A DNA stretch of 64,000 nucleotides, from assembly GCA_016647705.1 (NCBI GenBank), contig CM028336.1, positions 4,526,001 to 4,590,000 on the forward strand, given 5' to 3'. Under the pieces are notes generated by a model that saw only the letters and a program-made list of their open reading frames with translations, did not search any database and was not told where the DNA came from. The DNA comes from Eucommia ulmoides (Eukaryota; Streptophyta; Magnoliopsida; Garryales; Eucommiaceae). The translations under genes and the position numbers were made by a program. Within the stretch, counting starts at the first letter, position 1. The number at the start of each line of letters is the position of its first letter. This document shows, one piece after another, positions 34,701 to 45,600 of this stretch.

Positions 34701-37700
34701 GCAGATCCACATGTGAGAGACAGGAGCCAAGTAAGGAAAACAATAACATTTAACTTATTTCTAATCAAGGAACAAAAGATATAAGATAGAGATCATATTG
34801 GCAAGACGGGAGGAACCTAAAGAATAAAAGAATTGCACAGGATACCAACCAACCACCCTCCCAAAAAAAAGCGCATAAGCTTATATTATAATTTTAAAAT
34901 AACCTGCTGCCGAAGTATCAAAGAGCTTTGATGGTTTGCTATCTTTGTTGTTTCCCTCTGAATGATGGAGCCATATATCAAGCAATTGAAATCCATTAAC
35001 AACAATGGCCTACATAGAAGATTTCACATGATAAAGTAGACCGTAGGAGATCGTTAGAAGCAAGTGGTGATTTGACGAATCTGACTGCTATATAAGTGGA
35101 ATTTAAAAGAATTTCATAATTGAATACCTGTAGCGTCTCAAAAGCAATGCTAAGAGGCTCAAAGAATAACAACCAAAACATAGCTGAATTCATTACTTCG
35201 TGTGTAGGCAGACAAAACCTTATCCTGCAAGCATCCAGAAAATGAAAAACCAGACATTAGTAAGTGAAGAAGACCTCTGCAAGAATAGGATACTTGCACG
35301 GACAATTAAATGATACAGAAAAGGGGCTCAAGAAAGAAAATTGGAAACTGAAATCTAGGCAGAATATATTATCTGATACAGTTTTTTGTAAGATATAAAG
35401 GAAGTAAGAAGTACCAGAGCAAGTCAACAGAGAAAACCACCAACAATGCAGAATACACACGGAAGTATGTAAATGGAGATGCAGAAGGTGATGCATTCAG
35501 ACGGTCAAGTCTATCCCTAGCTAAAGCCTGGAACATCTGTTCAATACGGAAAATGTACATTAGGATGTAATATGAGAAATTAAGTTCCATCTCCGCCAAA
35601 TTCACGCCTTATAATATTATTTCATAAGTACCTTTAGAGAGCATACAACTGTCAACCATGTTGACCATAGACCAGCATGAAATACTGTTGGGGGGACTAC
35701 CAATGGAAGAAACGTTCCCTGTTAAACCATCGTCAGTTAACATTAAACAAACAACAATTTCCAAACAAGGCTTTGATAGAACAACCACAAAAAAAAAAAA
35801 AAAAAATGTTGGTTCTTACAATAATCTTAGCATTAGAAGTTAAAAAAAACACTCAGAAAATTATTACTTTAGTGCTAATATTAAATTGCCATAAATGAGT
35901 CAACTATCATAGAAGAAATCCATAATATAGATACAAACACAGAGGAATCAAAACGTCTGTTTTTTTCAAAGTTTCCCTCTTCGGAGTTCGGACACCTAGT
36001 ACTCAGAAACACCATTGAAATATACCCACCGAACCTCTTATCTTACCATGTCCAAAATCGAAAAATATAATGTACTACTTTTGAATTGTCTTTTTCACCT
36101 TTTCATGGCCAAGGGTTTCAAAAGTCAAGGTTGTAACACGCGGTAGAAACAATAGTCTCAGCGGCATGTAAGTGAAGGTCAGAAGTTGAGATATAATTTT
36201 CAAAGCATGGAAAAGCATGGAGTTAAGTCGTAACCAAGTACGCATGCTAGAATCTTCAGTTAGATTCTCCTATTCAATGAGAGCTAATATGTTAAATCAC
36301 TCATGTAGTGATATTTTACGTTGCAGATCCTTCAGTTCTGTCATCAAACTCATCTTCTTCATATAGAATTCAATCTAAATGGCTCTATTAAATTATGTCT
36401 ACAATTGCCATGCTACAAGTAATGAACAACTTGTTAAAAAAAATCCTTGGGATATTTAGAAATACCACTTCTTAGCTTTCAATTTGCCTCTACGCTGTAG
36501 CAAACAAATGATCTCATTGCTTTGAAAGAAAAGTTGCTTCCAGATCTTATTGTCTTATACAAATTAGAACATCTCGAGAGAATAATTTTATATAAGGAAC
36601 TGTAGAACTCGATCATCACTCTGCAAATATACAATGGAAATGTCTAGGGTTGGTTAAGTCCAAGTTATTGGTTACAAAAGAAAGAAAAAAAAGATTCAGA
36701 TAAGTCACAAGAGCATATTCATAATCCCTTTTATGTATCAGCTTCCACTACAATACTAACAGAAGCTGCACCAAAAATAACCAAAAAGGAAAAGAATAAA
36801 TAATGAAGTACACATATCATCATGAATGAAACATCAAAAGCGTAAAACCATGAATCACCATCCGGTCTCTCTACTCTCTTCACCTTGTAAATAACATAAT
36901 TGATAAGACGCTCCACCAACTTCCGAGATTCAGAAGAATACAACTCCGCAAAGAATACAGTCTGCAAAAATACACACAAATAGGGTAACGTAAGCATACC
37001 AATCAAATATAGGGTAAATCATAAATAATTAAGATAAATTTGACAGTACAATTAAATCCAATAGAATATACTAGCATAGTTATATATTGAATGGCGCCTT
37101 GAGATACTTACCCATAGAATACTACGAACCTACTTCAAACTATATTGTGCAAATATTCATTGAATGAGAGTTCGGCAACAATTAACCAAATAGAGGGGAG
37201 GATGCACATAAAATAAGAAGCTACAAACAGAGTTATCAACACATTAAATATCTCCTACCCGTGAGAGTATATGCCACATTAAACAATTACAAATTAACTA
37301 ATTAGGCATTTCATAAAACCGAACAAGTTATGCAATTAAACAAAATGAGTAATCAAATAATCATAATTATGCAAATCAATTAAACATCCCAAACGTTTAA
37401 ATGAACAAAATAATATAAGTCATAAAATAATCTAATACCTTCTATATTAGAAACACAATTTATTCCACTCTAATCAATTAAACTAGATTAGTAGATTGGC
37501 TTCGGACTAGGCAAGTTGCCACATGTGGAACTTGATGAGCCTTGCACCTAGTTCCAAAGCTTAACCGCATTTTTAACAGCACCCCACTTGTGTGAGAACA
37601 TTTTGACTACTTCAGAAAAGCTAATGAAATATAAAGTTTACCTTAAGACACAAAATGAGAAGACTGAATAAGCTTAGAGCAAAGTTGGCCACCAGTATGA

Positions 37701-37878
37701 CAGTGGTATAAGATCCCAAAAGCAAATCCAGGGCATAACCAGCACTCCCAGACTGAAGAGTCCCAGCAATCAATCCATCTGACTTTAGTTTCTCAAGTGA
37801 TAGTTCCGTCCAGCATTGGAGGCCAACAAAGCTCAATGCCGTGTAGACCACCGAAATCGATAAGTAGCTCACACCCAT
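28752..37878 (-). CDS. RIN2: RIN2/RIN3-type membrane RING-H2 E3 ubiquitin ligase with CUE end
   Basis: Twelve coding exons (minus): 37878-37642, 36961-36884, 35718-35632, 35536-35415, 35224-35128, 35009-34904, 34092-33935, 33847-33710, 33627-33560, 32713-32486, 30833-30467, 28808-28752. Frames join to 580 aa, close to the Arabidopsis RIN2 length as I recall it (~578). The protein starts MGVSYLSIS. Several hydrophobic segments lie in residues 1-290. The RING-H2 is C337-x2-C340-x11-C352-x-H354-x2-H357-x2-C360-x14-C375-x2-C378. The CUE-like end reads VREVLPHVPDELIFQ (exon 11) and DLQRTNSVAVTVNNLLQM (exon 12). By family this is a gp78/AMFR-like ligase; RIN2/RIN3 act with RPM1 at the plasma membrane in hypersensitive cell death. 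The exon 7 acceptor CTGCAG|GTTCG keeps frame; an upstream AG does not. RIN2 versus RIN3 cannot be separated by eye. Confidence 0.95.
29460..29910. repeat. Recurrent TGTTGAATTCAACA palindromes in RIN intron 11
   Basis: Five palindrome-like copies of the word: TTGAATTCAACAC (29628), ATTGAATTCAAT (29660), GTGTTGAATTCAACAC (29717), TTGTTGAATTTAACACAA (29790) and TGTTGAATTCGACACA (29851), spaced 30-75 bases apart with unlike spacers. Confidence 0.55.
31071..31514 (+). mobile_element. TRIM, LTRs ~208 bp, 28-bp interior
   Basis: Direct repeats 31071-31279 and 31308-31514 share GAATGCCAC, CATATTGAATCCCACAT and GGCGTCTTTTGAGAG. The second begins TGTTGGGTGTATT; the first has lost about nine bases of that start. 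Between them lie TGGTATCAGAG (31280-31290, PBS for tRNA-Met) and only 17 more bases. Flanks are AGTCC on both sides (31066-31070 and 31515-31519), a perfect 5-bp duplication. No polypurine tract is evident in the tiny interior. Confidence 0.8.
31525..31972 (-). mobile_element. GGTGGCGTTTGGT-family MITE in RIN intron 10
   Basis: Ends GCCCCATTTGGCTACTG and ACTAACCAAACGCCACC. It is the reverse-orientation relative of 48065-48539 in COG7 intron 8: both contain an interior that conceptually reads FPFWSI..IETCLVM and KHVWLQHL, a chance frame preserved by DNA similarity. Non-coding. Confidence 0.78.
32754..33476. mobile_element. hAT-type MITE with perfect 8-bp duplication, RIN intron 9
   Basis: AAAATTAA flanks the element at 32746-32753 and 33477-33484. 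Terminal inverted repeats are ATGGGATGGCAA and TTGTCATCCCTA, followed by subterminal CGGTTTTGGTTT/AACCAAAACCG words on both sides. 723 bp, non-coding. An 8-bp target duplication with such ends is characteristic of hAT elements. Confidence 0.85.
32874..33047. repeat. Exact 87-bp tandem duplication inside the hAT-type MITE
   Basis: Units 32874-32960 and 32961-33047, both beginning GTGAAACCGAACTGTGTAGC and ending TTTAACCCCTA. They read as identical, implying a recent event compared with the diverged repeats around it. Confidence 0.92.
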
Positions 37879-37970
37879 GGGTGACAAATACAGTTTCCTT
37901 ACCAGAACCGAAGTCCCATATTTTCATTAGACCAAAATTAGCATGACCACCCAGCTGCGAATCTGATCAT
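37793..37970 (-). promoter_or_regulatory. Three upstream ORFs in the RIN leader
   Basis: Reading toward the main ATG (37878), the last leader exon holds ATG at 37970 (10 codons, stop 37940-37938), ATG at 37944 (5 codons, stop 37929-37927) and ATG at 37927, sharing one base with that stop. The third runs 44 codons in the +1 frame past the main start and stops at 37795-37793. Such overlapping uORFs usually lower main-ORF translation. This depends on the transcript starting upstream, as inferred from the leader exons. Confidence 0.6.
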
Positions 37971-38640
37971 GATGTAGATGCAGAACGGAGAGCAGCTTAT
38001 AATTTAGCTTGTGTTATCCCTGCGTAGCCAAAGCAACATGTCATTATAGAGAACAAACACACATGCAATCAATTTTCCGGATGCACCGATTCCAAATGGC
38101 CCTTTCATATCACTCTAATCAAAAATAGACCTCAATACAAACCATCCGAAACCAGTTGAATAGCAAAACACAAATTTCTAAAAGCCCGATCCTAAATTTC
38201 GTTCAAAATTTCAAGAGTAAAGCAAACGCAACTGGCGAAAACAACATTTCAAATCGATTAAACAGTATTAGCAAACGCACACCGTCAAGTTTGACACGAA
38301 GAAAAATGACAGGCGAGAGCCACACCGACACAAAAAAAAAAAGAAAAACCTAAAATCAAAACGCATAATTACAGAGATTTGAGCAGCTGAAACAAAAACA
38401 AAAACAACTACGAATACAGGCGGAAACGGATCAATTCATGCGATAACCGCTTCAGTAACGAAGATAAATTGCAATTGAATACAAAATTTGATGGTACGAA
38501 CCGCCAACCTGTGTCGATCTCGACGGCGATGTGAAGACGTCGGTGCAGAGATCTTGACGATCGATTGACGATCGATGGAGAGAGTGATGGAATGCAAGGA
38601 GAGGGAGGTATCGGGTCAATTTTTGCGGGAAAGCGATGAG
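37879..38640 (-). other. RIN 5' leader: two exons and an intron (inferred)
   Basis: A non-coding first exon (about 38640-38509) ends at ACAG|GTTGGC. A second exon begins after TACGCAG (38019) and continues into the coding start. The first exon is richer in GC (GACGTCGGTGCAGAG...), and the sequence beyond 38640 becomes AT-rich. Splice sites are read from consensus only. Confidence 0.55.
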
Positions 38641-38988
38641 TAATTATTCATTGATTGGCAAAAGATATTTGCGCTGAATTGTAAAACACCCTCGTCTTTA
38701 AATGCCATTATTTTGTCCTCTCTGTTACTAACAAAATTAAGGGCCTGTTTGGATTGGTTTAATTTAGTTTTGGGGTTTTGACACTTTGTACCTCTCGAGT
38801 TTGACTATTATTTCATTTTGGTTCTTGTAGTTTTAATTTGAACACGTGACATCCTGAAGTTTCGTAGTCGTCCAACTTCAGTCCAAATCAATAAGTCCAT
38901 TAATTTATACATATACACACTATGCTATATAGTTAATAAGTTCATTAAAAAAATTTTATGGCAAACAAGCATTTGACATGTACGTAAC
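38641..38988. other. RIN-COG7 spacer, proximal part
   Basis: AT-rich. A 'TTTTGACACTTTGTACCTCTCGAGTTTG' phrase (38776) resembles arms of other inverted-repeat elements; its possible counterpart 'TTATAAAGTGTCAAAAACCC' lies at 40212. Confidence 0.4.
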
Positions 38989-39614
38989 TGATGGCAATAT
39001 TTTTGATCGTTACTTTGTCAGCACTCAGACCCCAGACACGTGTACATTCTCCCCATTTTTCCTTGGTCTTTGGACGACAATCTTCGAAGGCTTAACTATT
39101 TCTCCTCAACTAAACAATTCTCCTCAAATTGGATTGGGTCAAGTCGTTGGGCCTTAACAATGGGTTACAAAGCCCAAGTCGATGGATTATCTCCTCAAAC
39201 ACTTTATCAAAGACTAAGCATAGAGTCATTAACTAATTAATGATGCTCACCACTCCGATTAGCGACACCAATCGCTCTCCAACTCCTATAAATACCAAGA
39301 GACGTTCAATGTCATAAGGTAATGCTCATTTATCTAAGTAAAGCAATTGTGTGGCCCTTTTCTCCACGAACTCTTACTCTCACACCGAAGAAAGTTCGCT
39401 AGGCACACACCCAGTGGATTTTTGTGCAGGTACTCGCTCTCAGAACGTCGGATATCAAGATCTCAATAAGGCGCGTGACGAACACTTAACAAATCTCAGA
39501 TCTCTAATTCTCTAAGACTCAACACCCCACGTCATCACTCCAGCTCAGCATCAACTCCTATGTGAAATCTAACAGGGTCATACTACTGGTGCTTGTCAAT
39601 TCTCAATACTAACA
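38989..39614 (+). mobile_element. Solo LTR, gypsy-like (626 bp)
   Basis: TGATGGCAATATTTTTGATC...CAATACTAACA, flanked by GTAAC (38984-38988) and TTAAC (39615-39619), a 4/5 duplication. Internal CTATAAATACC at about 39285, then ACTCTCACACCGAAG and GTGCAGGTACTC. This layout is shared with the LTRs at 5440-6234 and 12681-13210. Confidence 0.7.
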
Positions 39615-39619
39615 TTAAC

Positions 39620-40550
39620 TATTTTAAGAGAGTCTTATGGGCATTTTCAATTTTTTCTCCCTTACAAATTAAAAAACAATATAATCTCTCTGTGTGTGCG
39701 CGCGCGCGCACATTGTATATATTTAAGTATTTAGGTGGGAAAGATAATGAAAGCAGGTAAAAAAAAAAATTATAACCGTCATAAAGCCTCTTAAAAATAC
39801 ACGGCCTTTTCTTCTATCATTAGTGTGGGAAATTGAGCCCACAAAACATGAGATTTCTTAATTCCACAAAACATGAGATTAACCAATAACAAGATAAATT
39901 TGGTATTAATTAATTATAATTACATGAGATTAGATTTTAATCATTTATCGACCAAAAAACGAGATAAAATACTAATCAAATATTGGTGATTAAATTAACT
40001 ATTATACCGTTTGAAAAATTATTTAAATTACTATTTTACCCTTTGATATAATTCCAATACCACATGTGAATGATAATGACTATCCATTCCATTACCATAT
40101 TAATTCAATCTTATTGTCATTGCATTCCATTAATTCACCAAACGCAGCGTAAAGTGTTGTGTTCAAATTGATACTATGGGGACAAAAGTGAGAGCTACGA
40201 CAAATATTAGGGTTATAAAGTGTCAAAAACCCTTTTCGCCAAATTGCAAGCACCTAAACTTCACTTCTTTTGCCGATTAAGCCCCTGTGCTTTAAATTTA
40301 GTTCAATTACTCTTCAAATTTTTTTAGATGTTCTTATCATAGAAGTAGTTGTCTATTTTTTTAATTTTACTTTTTTTATCCTACTTTAAAGCAACATATT
40401 CCTTATTCGTATTAAACTATTTTTTAAATTCTAAACAATGTTTGAGTTGATGTCAACTATGGTATTAAATATATAAAAAAAAAAAGATGAGATAATTATA
40501 TTTTTGACCCTTAAAGGTTGGGATATATGTGAAAGTAATCCCTATAATTT
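39620..40550. other. Repeat-derived spacer
   Basis: Contains a GTGTGTGCGCGCGCGCGCAC microsatellite (about 39691) and a fragment (39825-40150; ACAAAACATGAGATTA ... CACCAAACGCAGCG) resembling the MITE at 40553-40915. Confidence 0.45.
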
Positions 40551-40552
40551 TA

Positions 40553-40915
40553 GGTGACGTTTGATACGTGGGATTCGAGACGGGATTGGAATGACCATGA
40601 GAATGATCATTCTATTTCTATGTTTGGTACATGGGATTAAATCTTATTCCCATTACTAAAAATTCTCTAGTCCCACAAAACATGAGATTAAGTTTTAATC
40701 ATTCATCGGTCAAAAAAAGAGACCAAACATTAACTAAATATTTGAATTGGAATAAAATTTAATTAAATTAACTATTATACCGTTTAAAAATTTAATCAAA
40801 TTACTATTTTATCATTTGATGTCATTTTAATACCACGTGTAATCTCTTTTGCCGCCAAACAAAGTAATGGTAACGATCATTTCATTCCATTCCAGCGTAC
40901 CAAACGCAATATAAC
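40553..40915. mobile_element. MITE-like element
   Basis: GGTGACGTTTGATACGTGGG at the left and CAGCGTACCAAACGCAATAT at the right form imperfect inverted ends. Interior words (CCCACAAAACATGAGATTA) are shared with 39825-40150. Non-coding. Confidence 0.5.
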
Positions 40916-41051
40916 ACATCTGTATCCTGATATTTTAGTTGTGTTTTAATTTGTCCAATAAAAAATGAGATTGACATATTTGAAAAGAAAAAGGCAAAGA
41001 ATGTGTCATGATTTGGAGATACTTTCATAACTTTCCAAACATATTTTACTA

Positions 41052-42110
41052 AGGGTGCACGTTTGTTTGGGTGAAAAAAATAATAGAAAAGAAAAAATGA
41101 TGAAAAAAAAAATTTGTTTGGTATGGAGGAAAAATGGGAATAAAAAATTATGAAGAATGCACAATTTTTTAAGAAAATTGTTTTCCACACTAATTTGGGA
41201 GGAAAATAAAGGAAAACGATGGAGAGTTTTTCACCAAGACAGTAAAATTATATATTTCACAAGGGATACAAATATGATCCTCTCATTTTTCTTTTTCTTC
41301 CTCTTTTCCATCCTTAAGAATGCGTCTGTTTGGGTGGAAAAAAAAACAGATAAGAAAAATACGATGGAAAATGAGAAAAAAAAAACTTGTTTGGTATGAT
41401 GGTGTTAGATTATTGTCCCACATCGCTCATCTGAGAGTTCCCAATCCACTATAGAATTCAAATGAGTTACTTCACTCAGTACGATATGGTTTTAAGTTGG
41501 AACCTCCTCACATATTATCAGAGTCAAGGTTATGGTTTTCTCATTTTCTTGTAGTCAAATCATTTGTGCAAACCAGGAATTGCACATTTTTAATAATTCT
41601 CTTATAATAAATCATCCGTGCAAACCGGAGGTTGCACTTAAAGGCGGGTGTTAGATTACTATCCCATATTACTCATCTGAGAGTTTTCAAGTCAATATAT
41701 AAATCAAATGAGTTATTCCACTTAATACCATATGGTTTTAAGTTAGAACCTCTTAGCAGATGGAAACTGGAAAGAAAAATAAAATAAAAAGAAAAATGCA
41801 TAATTTTCTAAGTAAATATTTTTCCACGCTAATGTGGGAGAAAAATGAAGAAAAACAAGATAGAATTTTTTCAAGAGGAGAAGAAAATTACAATTATACC
41901 ATAGAGTTTTTAATTTATTTTTGTCATATGTGAGGGTTAAATAGTTAATTATATTAAAATAAATTATTTTTTTCCTTCTATTTTTCTTTCTTGACCAAAC
42001 AATACTAGATAAAATAATTTTATTTTCATAATGAATAAAAATATCATCCTGTCATATTTTTTTTCTTTCTCTTTTCCTTTTTTCCAACCAAATATATCAA
42101 AACTCCAATT
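41052..42110. mobile_element. GTTTGGGTGGAAAA-type repeats split by a TRIM
   Basis: Two adjacent AT-rich elements start 'GTTTGTTTGGGTGAAAAAAA' (41063) and 'TCTGTTTGGGTGGAAAAAAA' (41326). The second is interrupted within 'CTTGTTTGGTATGATGG' by the TRIM at 41403 and resumes as 'GATGGAAACTGG' (41759), ending near 'TTTTTTCCAACCAAATATA' (42078). No coding capacity. Confidence 0.5.
41403..41758 (+). mobile_element. Complete 356-bp TRIM with GATGG duplication
   Basis: LTRs 41403-41512 and 41649-41758, 110 bp each, both TGTTAGATTA...CA. PBS-like TATTATCAGAGTC at 41513-41525 (TGGTATCAGAGTC mutated). Interior 136 bp with a duplicated GTGCAAACC..GGNNTTGCAC phrase, ending AAAGGCGGG. GATGG occurs immediately on both sides (41398-41402 and 41759-41763). 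LTRs differ at roughly a fifth of positions, so it is old, yet boundaries are exact. Confidence 0.9.
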
Positions 42111-42414
42111 AAAAATCTCTTATAAAATCCTCCTTGGTTGGATAATAATTTGAGATAATTGGTTATTAGTTTCAAATAACCGGTGTAATATGTTATTAGT
42201 TTCATTTAAAATATATTTTTTTATTTAATTATTTGAATTGATTTTTACTTGTGTATTACTCCCACATATGATCACGTCTATATGATATTAGTTACATATA
42301 TCTATATAATATCAGTTATATGTTATAAATTACATATAATTATGTTACACGTACTTGTATAATATTTGTTAAATCTAATAAATATTTTACACACAATTTA
42401 AATATAACACTTTT

Positions 42415-42449
<35 letters not shown>

Positions 42450-42668
42450 TTTATTTTATAATGCACATGGCTAAAATACAAGTTGCACTGTACCCTTCTT
42501 TATTTTTTATTTTTTTAATTAAACACCTAATAATTTAGTCAGTTGGGTGAAAATGTCTGTTTATCCTTGGGCTCTGTTTCGTTAATGAAATTCTGATTCG
42601 AGATTGTACAAAACAAAACACACTTCAACTGAAAGTCTGAAAGAGAGAACGACGGTGATCGGGCAAAG
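42111..42668 (+). promoter_or_regulatory. COG7 upstream region and 5' leader
   Basis: AT-rich, with an uninterrupted T run at 42418-42447. The composition turns CG-richer from about 42590, with GGGCTCTGTTTCG and CTGAAAGTCTGAAAGAGAG preceding the start. No canonical TATA box is assigned. Confidence 0.4.
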
Positions 42669-45600
42669 ATGATGGTCGATCTGGGATCGTTCTCCGACGA
42701 GAATTTCGACGCGAAGAAATGGATAAACGCCGCGTGCCAGTCGCGCCACCCGCAGGACCCGCTGGACAAGCACCTGGTGGATCTGGAGATGAAGCTCCAA
42801 ATGATTTCGGAGGAGATCGCCGCTTCCCTCGAGGAGCAGAGCACCGCCGCGCTCCTTCGCGTCCCCCGCGCCACTCGAGACGTCATTCGACTCCGTGATG
42901 ATGCGCTCTCGCTCCGCTCCTCCGTGGCTTCCATCCTCCTCAAGCTCAAAAAGGTTCAATTCCTTGACTGTAATGGAATACCATCGCATTTGTGATTTAT
43001 CTTAGGGTGTTGCGAAATATTGCTTCATTCAATTTACCTAATTCACCCGCGCGCACTTATTTTACAAGTGTTTATGTTGATTTGTTTATTCAAATGGCAC
43101 AATTATCTGAACCGCATTGTGATAATAGATGCCAGATTGCTAAAATTATGCTGCCTGCGGTTTGATTTTTCCATTTGAGAGCTCTATCTGCACTACTTTC
43201 CTCTCCATCTACCAACTTTCTCATAAAGAATTCCTATGGCTACTTAATTTCACCGATGATGATTACATTACTTCCGATCGCATCTGGATTGATAATGCAC
43301 GTATATATAGTACTGTATGCATAACCTTCTGTTTCGATTGGATATCGGTGGCTCTAGATATTGTGCCTCTTTGGGTATTAAGTTACTGAAATCTTGAGCA
43401 CATATGAATTTCTTTGTGATGTGAAGCCAATAATGTAAACCTTCCTGTTTAAACTCTGGTCTCATCTTCAGGCAGAGGGATCCTCAGCAGAATCTATAGC
43501 TACCCTTGCCAAAGTTGATACTGTCAAGCAGAGAATGGAAGCTGCATATGAAACATTGCAGGTAGTAACAAAACCATGGTGCTGAATGCCTTTTCGCTTT
43601 ACATGTTTGTTAAAGGAAAGCTGCATCTCTTGATTAAGCATTAAGATTTCATATTCATTTATGAACAGGATGCTGCTGGGTTAACTCAGTTAAGCTCAAC
43701 GGTCGAGGATGTCTTTGCCAGTGGAGATCTTCCTCGCGCTGCAGAAACCTTGGCCACTATGAGGCATTGTTTGTCTGCTGTTGGCGAGGTAATATGCATT
43801 TTAATCGTTTTTGTGCAACTCACAAAACCCTAATGATGGATGACAGAGACGGTTTTCATTTGTTTAAAACTTGCATTTTTTCAGGTAGCCGAATTTGCCA
43901 ATGTTAGGAGGCAACTTGAAGTTCTAGAGGATAGATTAGACTCAATGGTTCAGCCTCGTCTGACAGATGCATTGACCAATCGCAAGGTGATACTTCGATA
44001 TAGATACTGAGGAAGAAACTTGCCTTTTATGGCTGCTTACATGTTTCATCCTATTGAATGCATTTTATTCTCGTATGATGTAATTAAACAAACCAATTTA
44101 CCAGTTTCTTGTGTCACCATATAGGTTAACGTTGCCCAAGATTTGAGGGGAATTCTCATGCGAATCGGGAGGTTCAAGTCCTTGGAGCTACAGTATACCA
44201 AAGTTCATCTAAAGCCTATAAAGCAGCTTTGGGAAAATTTTGATTCAAGGCAGGAGAAAAATGTAGAAAGGCCTCCAACTAGTGGTTTTGGGTCAAATTT
44301 GCCTACGATGTCATTCTCCAGTTGGTTGCCAAGGTTCTATGACGAGATGCTACTATATCTGGAACAAGAATGGAAATGGTGAGTTCATATCTTCCTCTTT
44401 CTAAATTGCATCTATAGATCATTCCAATTTCAAATGATAGAAAGATGGCATTTATCTTTTTTAAGTTTTCGGAATCGCAGAACCTCGGCGACCAACTAAA
44501 TCTTTTCTCTTTTTTTTTTGAAGAACTATCTCTCCTAAAAGTGTCTATGTGTTCGTGACTAGCTTCAGCAGTCTCTTCTGCAAAATTCTTTTATGTATGT
44601 ATATGAATAAATGAAGATATTGATTTCTGGGTCCCATTTTGGGAATGCTTATCTTTGATACTTTGCACGTGCAAATCTATATGCATTGATTCATAGTTTC
44701 ATAAATCAATGTTACAGTAACACAGTCATTATTTGCTAATGACTGGCTGAAGTATTTTTGAGGTTTTAAGAAACCTGTGTGTTTGTTGAAGAGAACTTCA
44801 TGTTTTTTGTCCTCTTCCTTTTTGCACTTCCACAAAAAGGGCTTCACATGGGCTTCTTAAATTGGATTACTTTTTTTGTGCTTTATGAAATTTGTCCTAC
44901 AAAGTGCAGTGTCAAACATCCTCTGGTATTTTTTTTCCCCTTCAATGCGAATAAATTACTGTGTAGCTTTTTATCCAAAAGTATGGAATGTTCTTGCGTC
45001 TGGTTAATCCTTCAAATTGCCTGTGTATGCTTGACCCAATTCTCACAGTTATGCCATTTATCTGTGTAAGCATGCAAGAATGCAAATCTTTTTTCTTCCT
45101 GGAGTAGATCACTAAGTAGATTGTCATCTTATACATTGACACCATTTTTCCCTTCTATTTTCACTTTTATGGTTTTTGCTCTCGTGTATAAAGAAACTGC
45201 AATTTTCAGTCAGTTAATTTTTAATTTTTTTTTTCTTAGACATGAGTAGTACACATAATGATTTTGGCATATAAAGGGCATGATTTACCATTCTATATTG
45301 GACATTAATAGCTTGCCCTTGTACATTTTATCCGGCAGGTGTATGCTTGCTTTTCCAGATGATTATAAAAGTCTTGTCCCAAAGCTACTAAATGAGACAA
45401 TGGCAGCTATTGGTGCAAGTTTTGTATCCCGTGTCAATCTTGCTACTGGGGATGTTATTCCTGAAACAAAAGCATTGGCTAAAGGTTGCATTTCAAATGG
45501 CTTTTGGACTTAAATTTTATGGATAATATTTTGTTTATTGTTTAATTCCTTTTGATGGTTATATGGCATTTGAAGTTTTAGACTTGTCTTTTATTAAAGA

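Noticed and set aside
42539..42989. Minus-strand frames opposite COG7 exon 1
   Set aside because: Antisense shadows of a GC-rich conserved exon.
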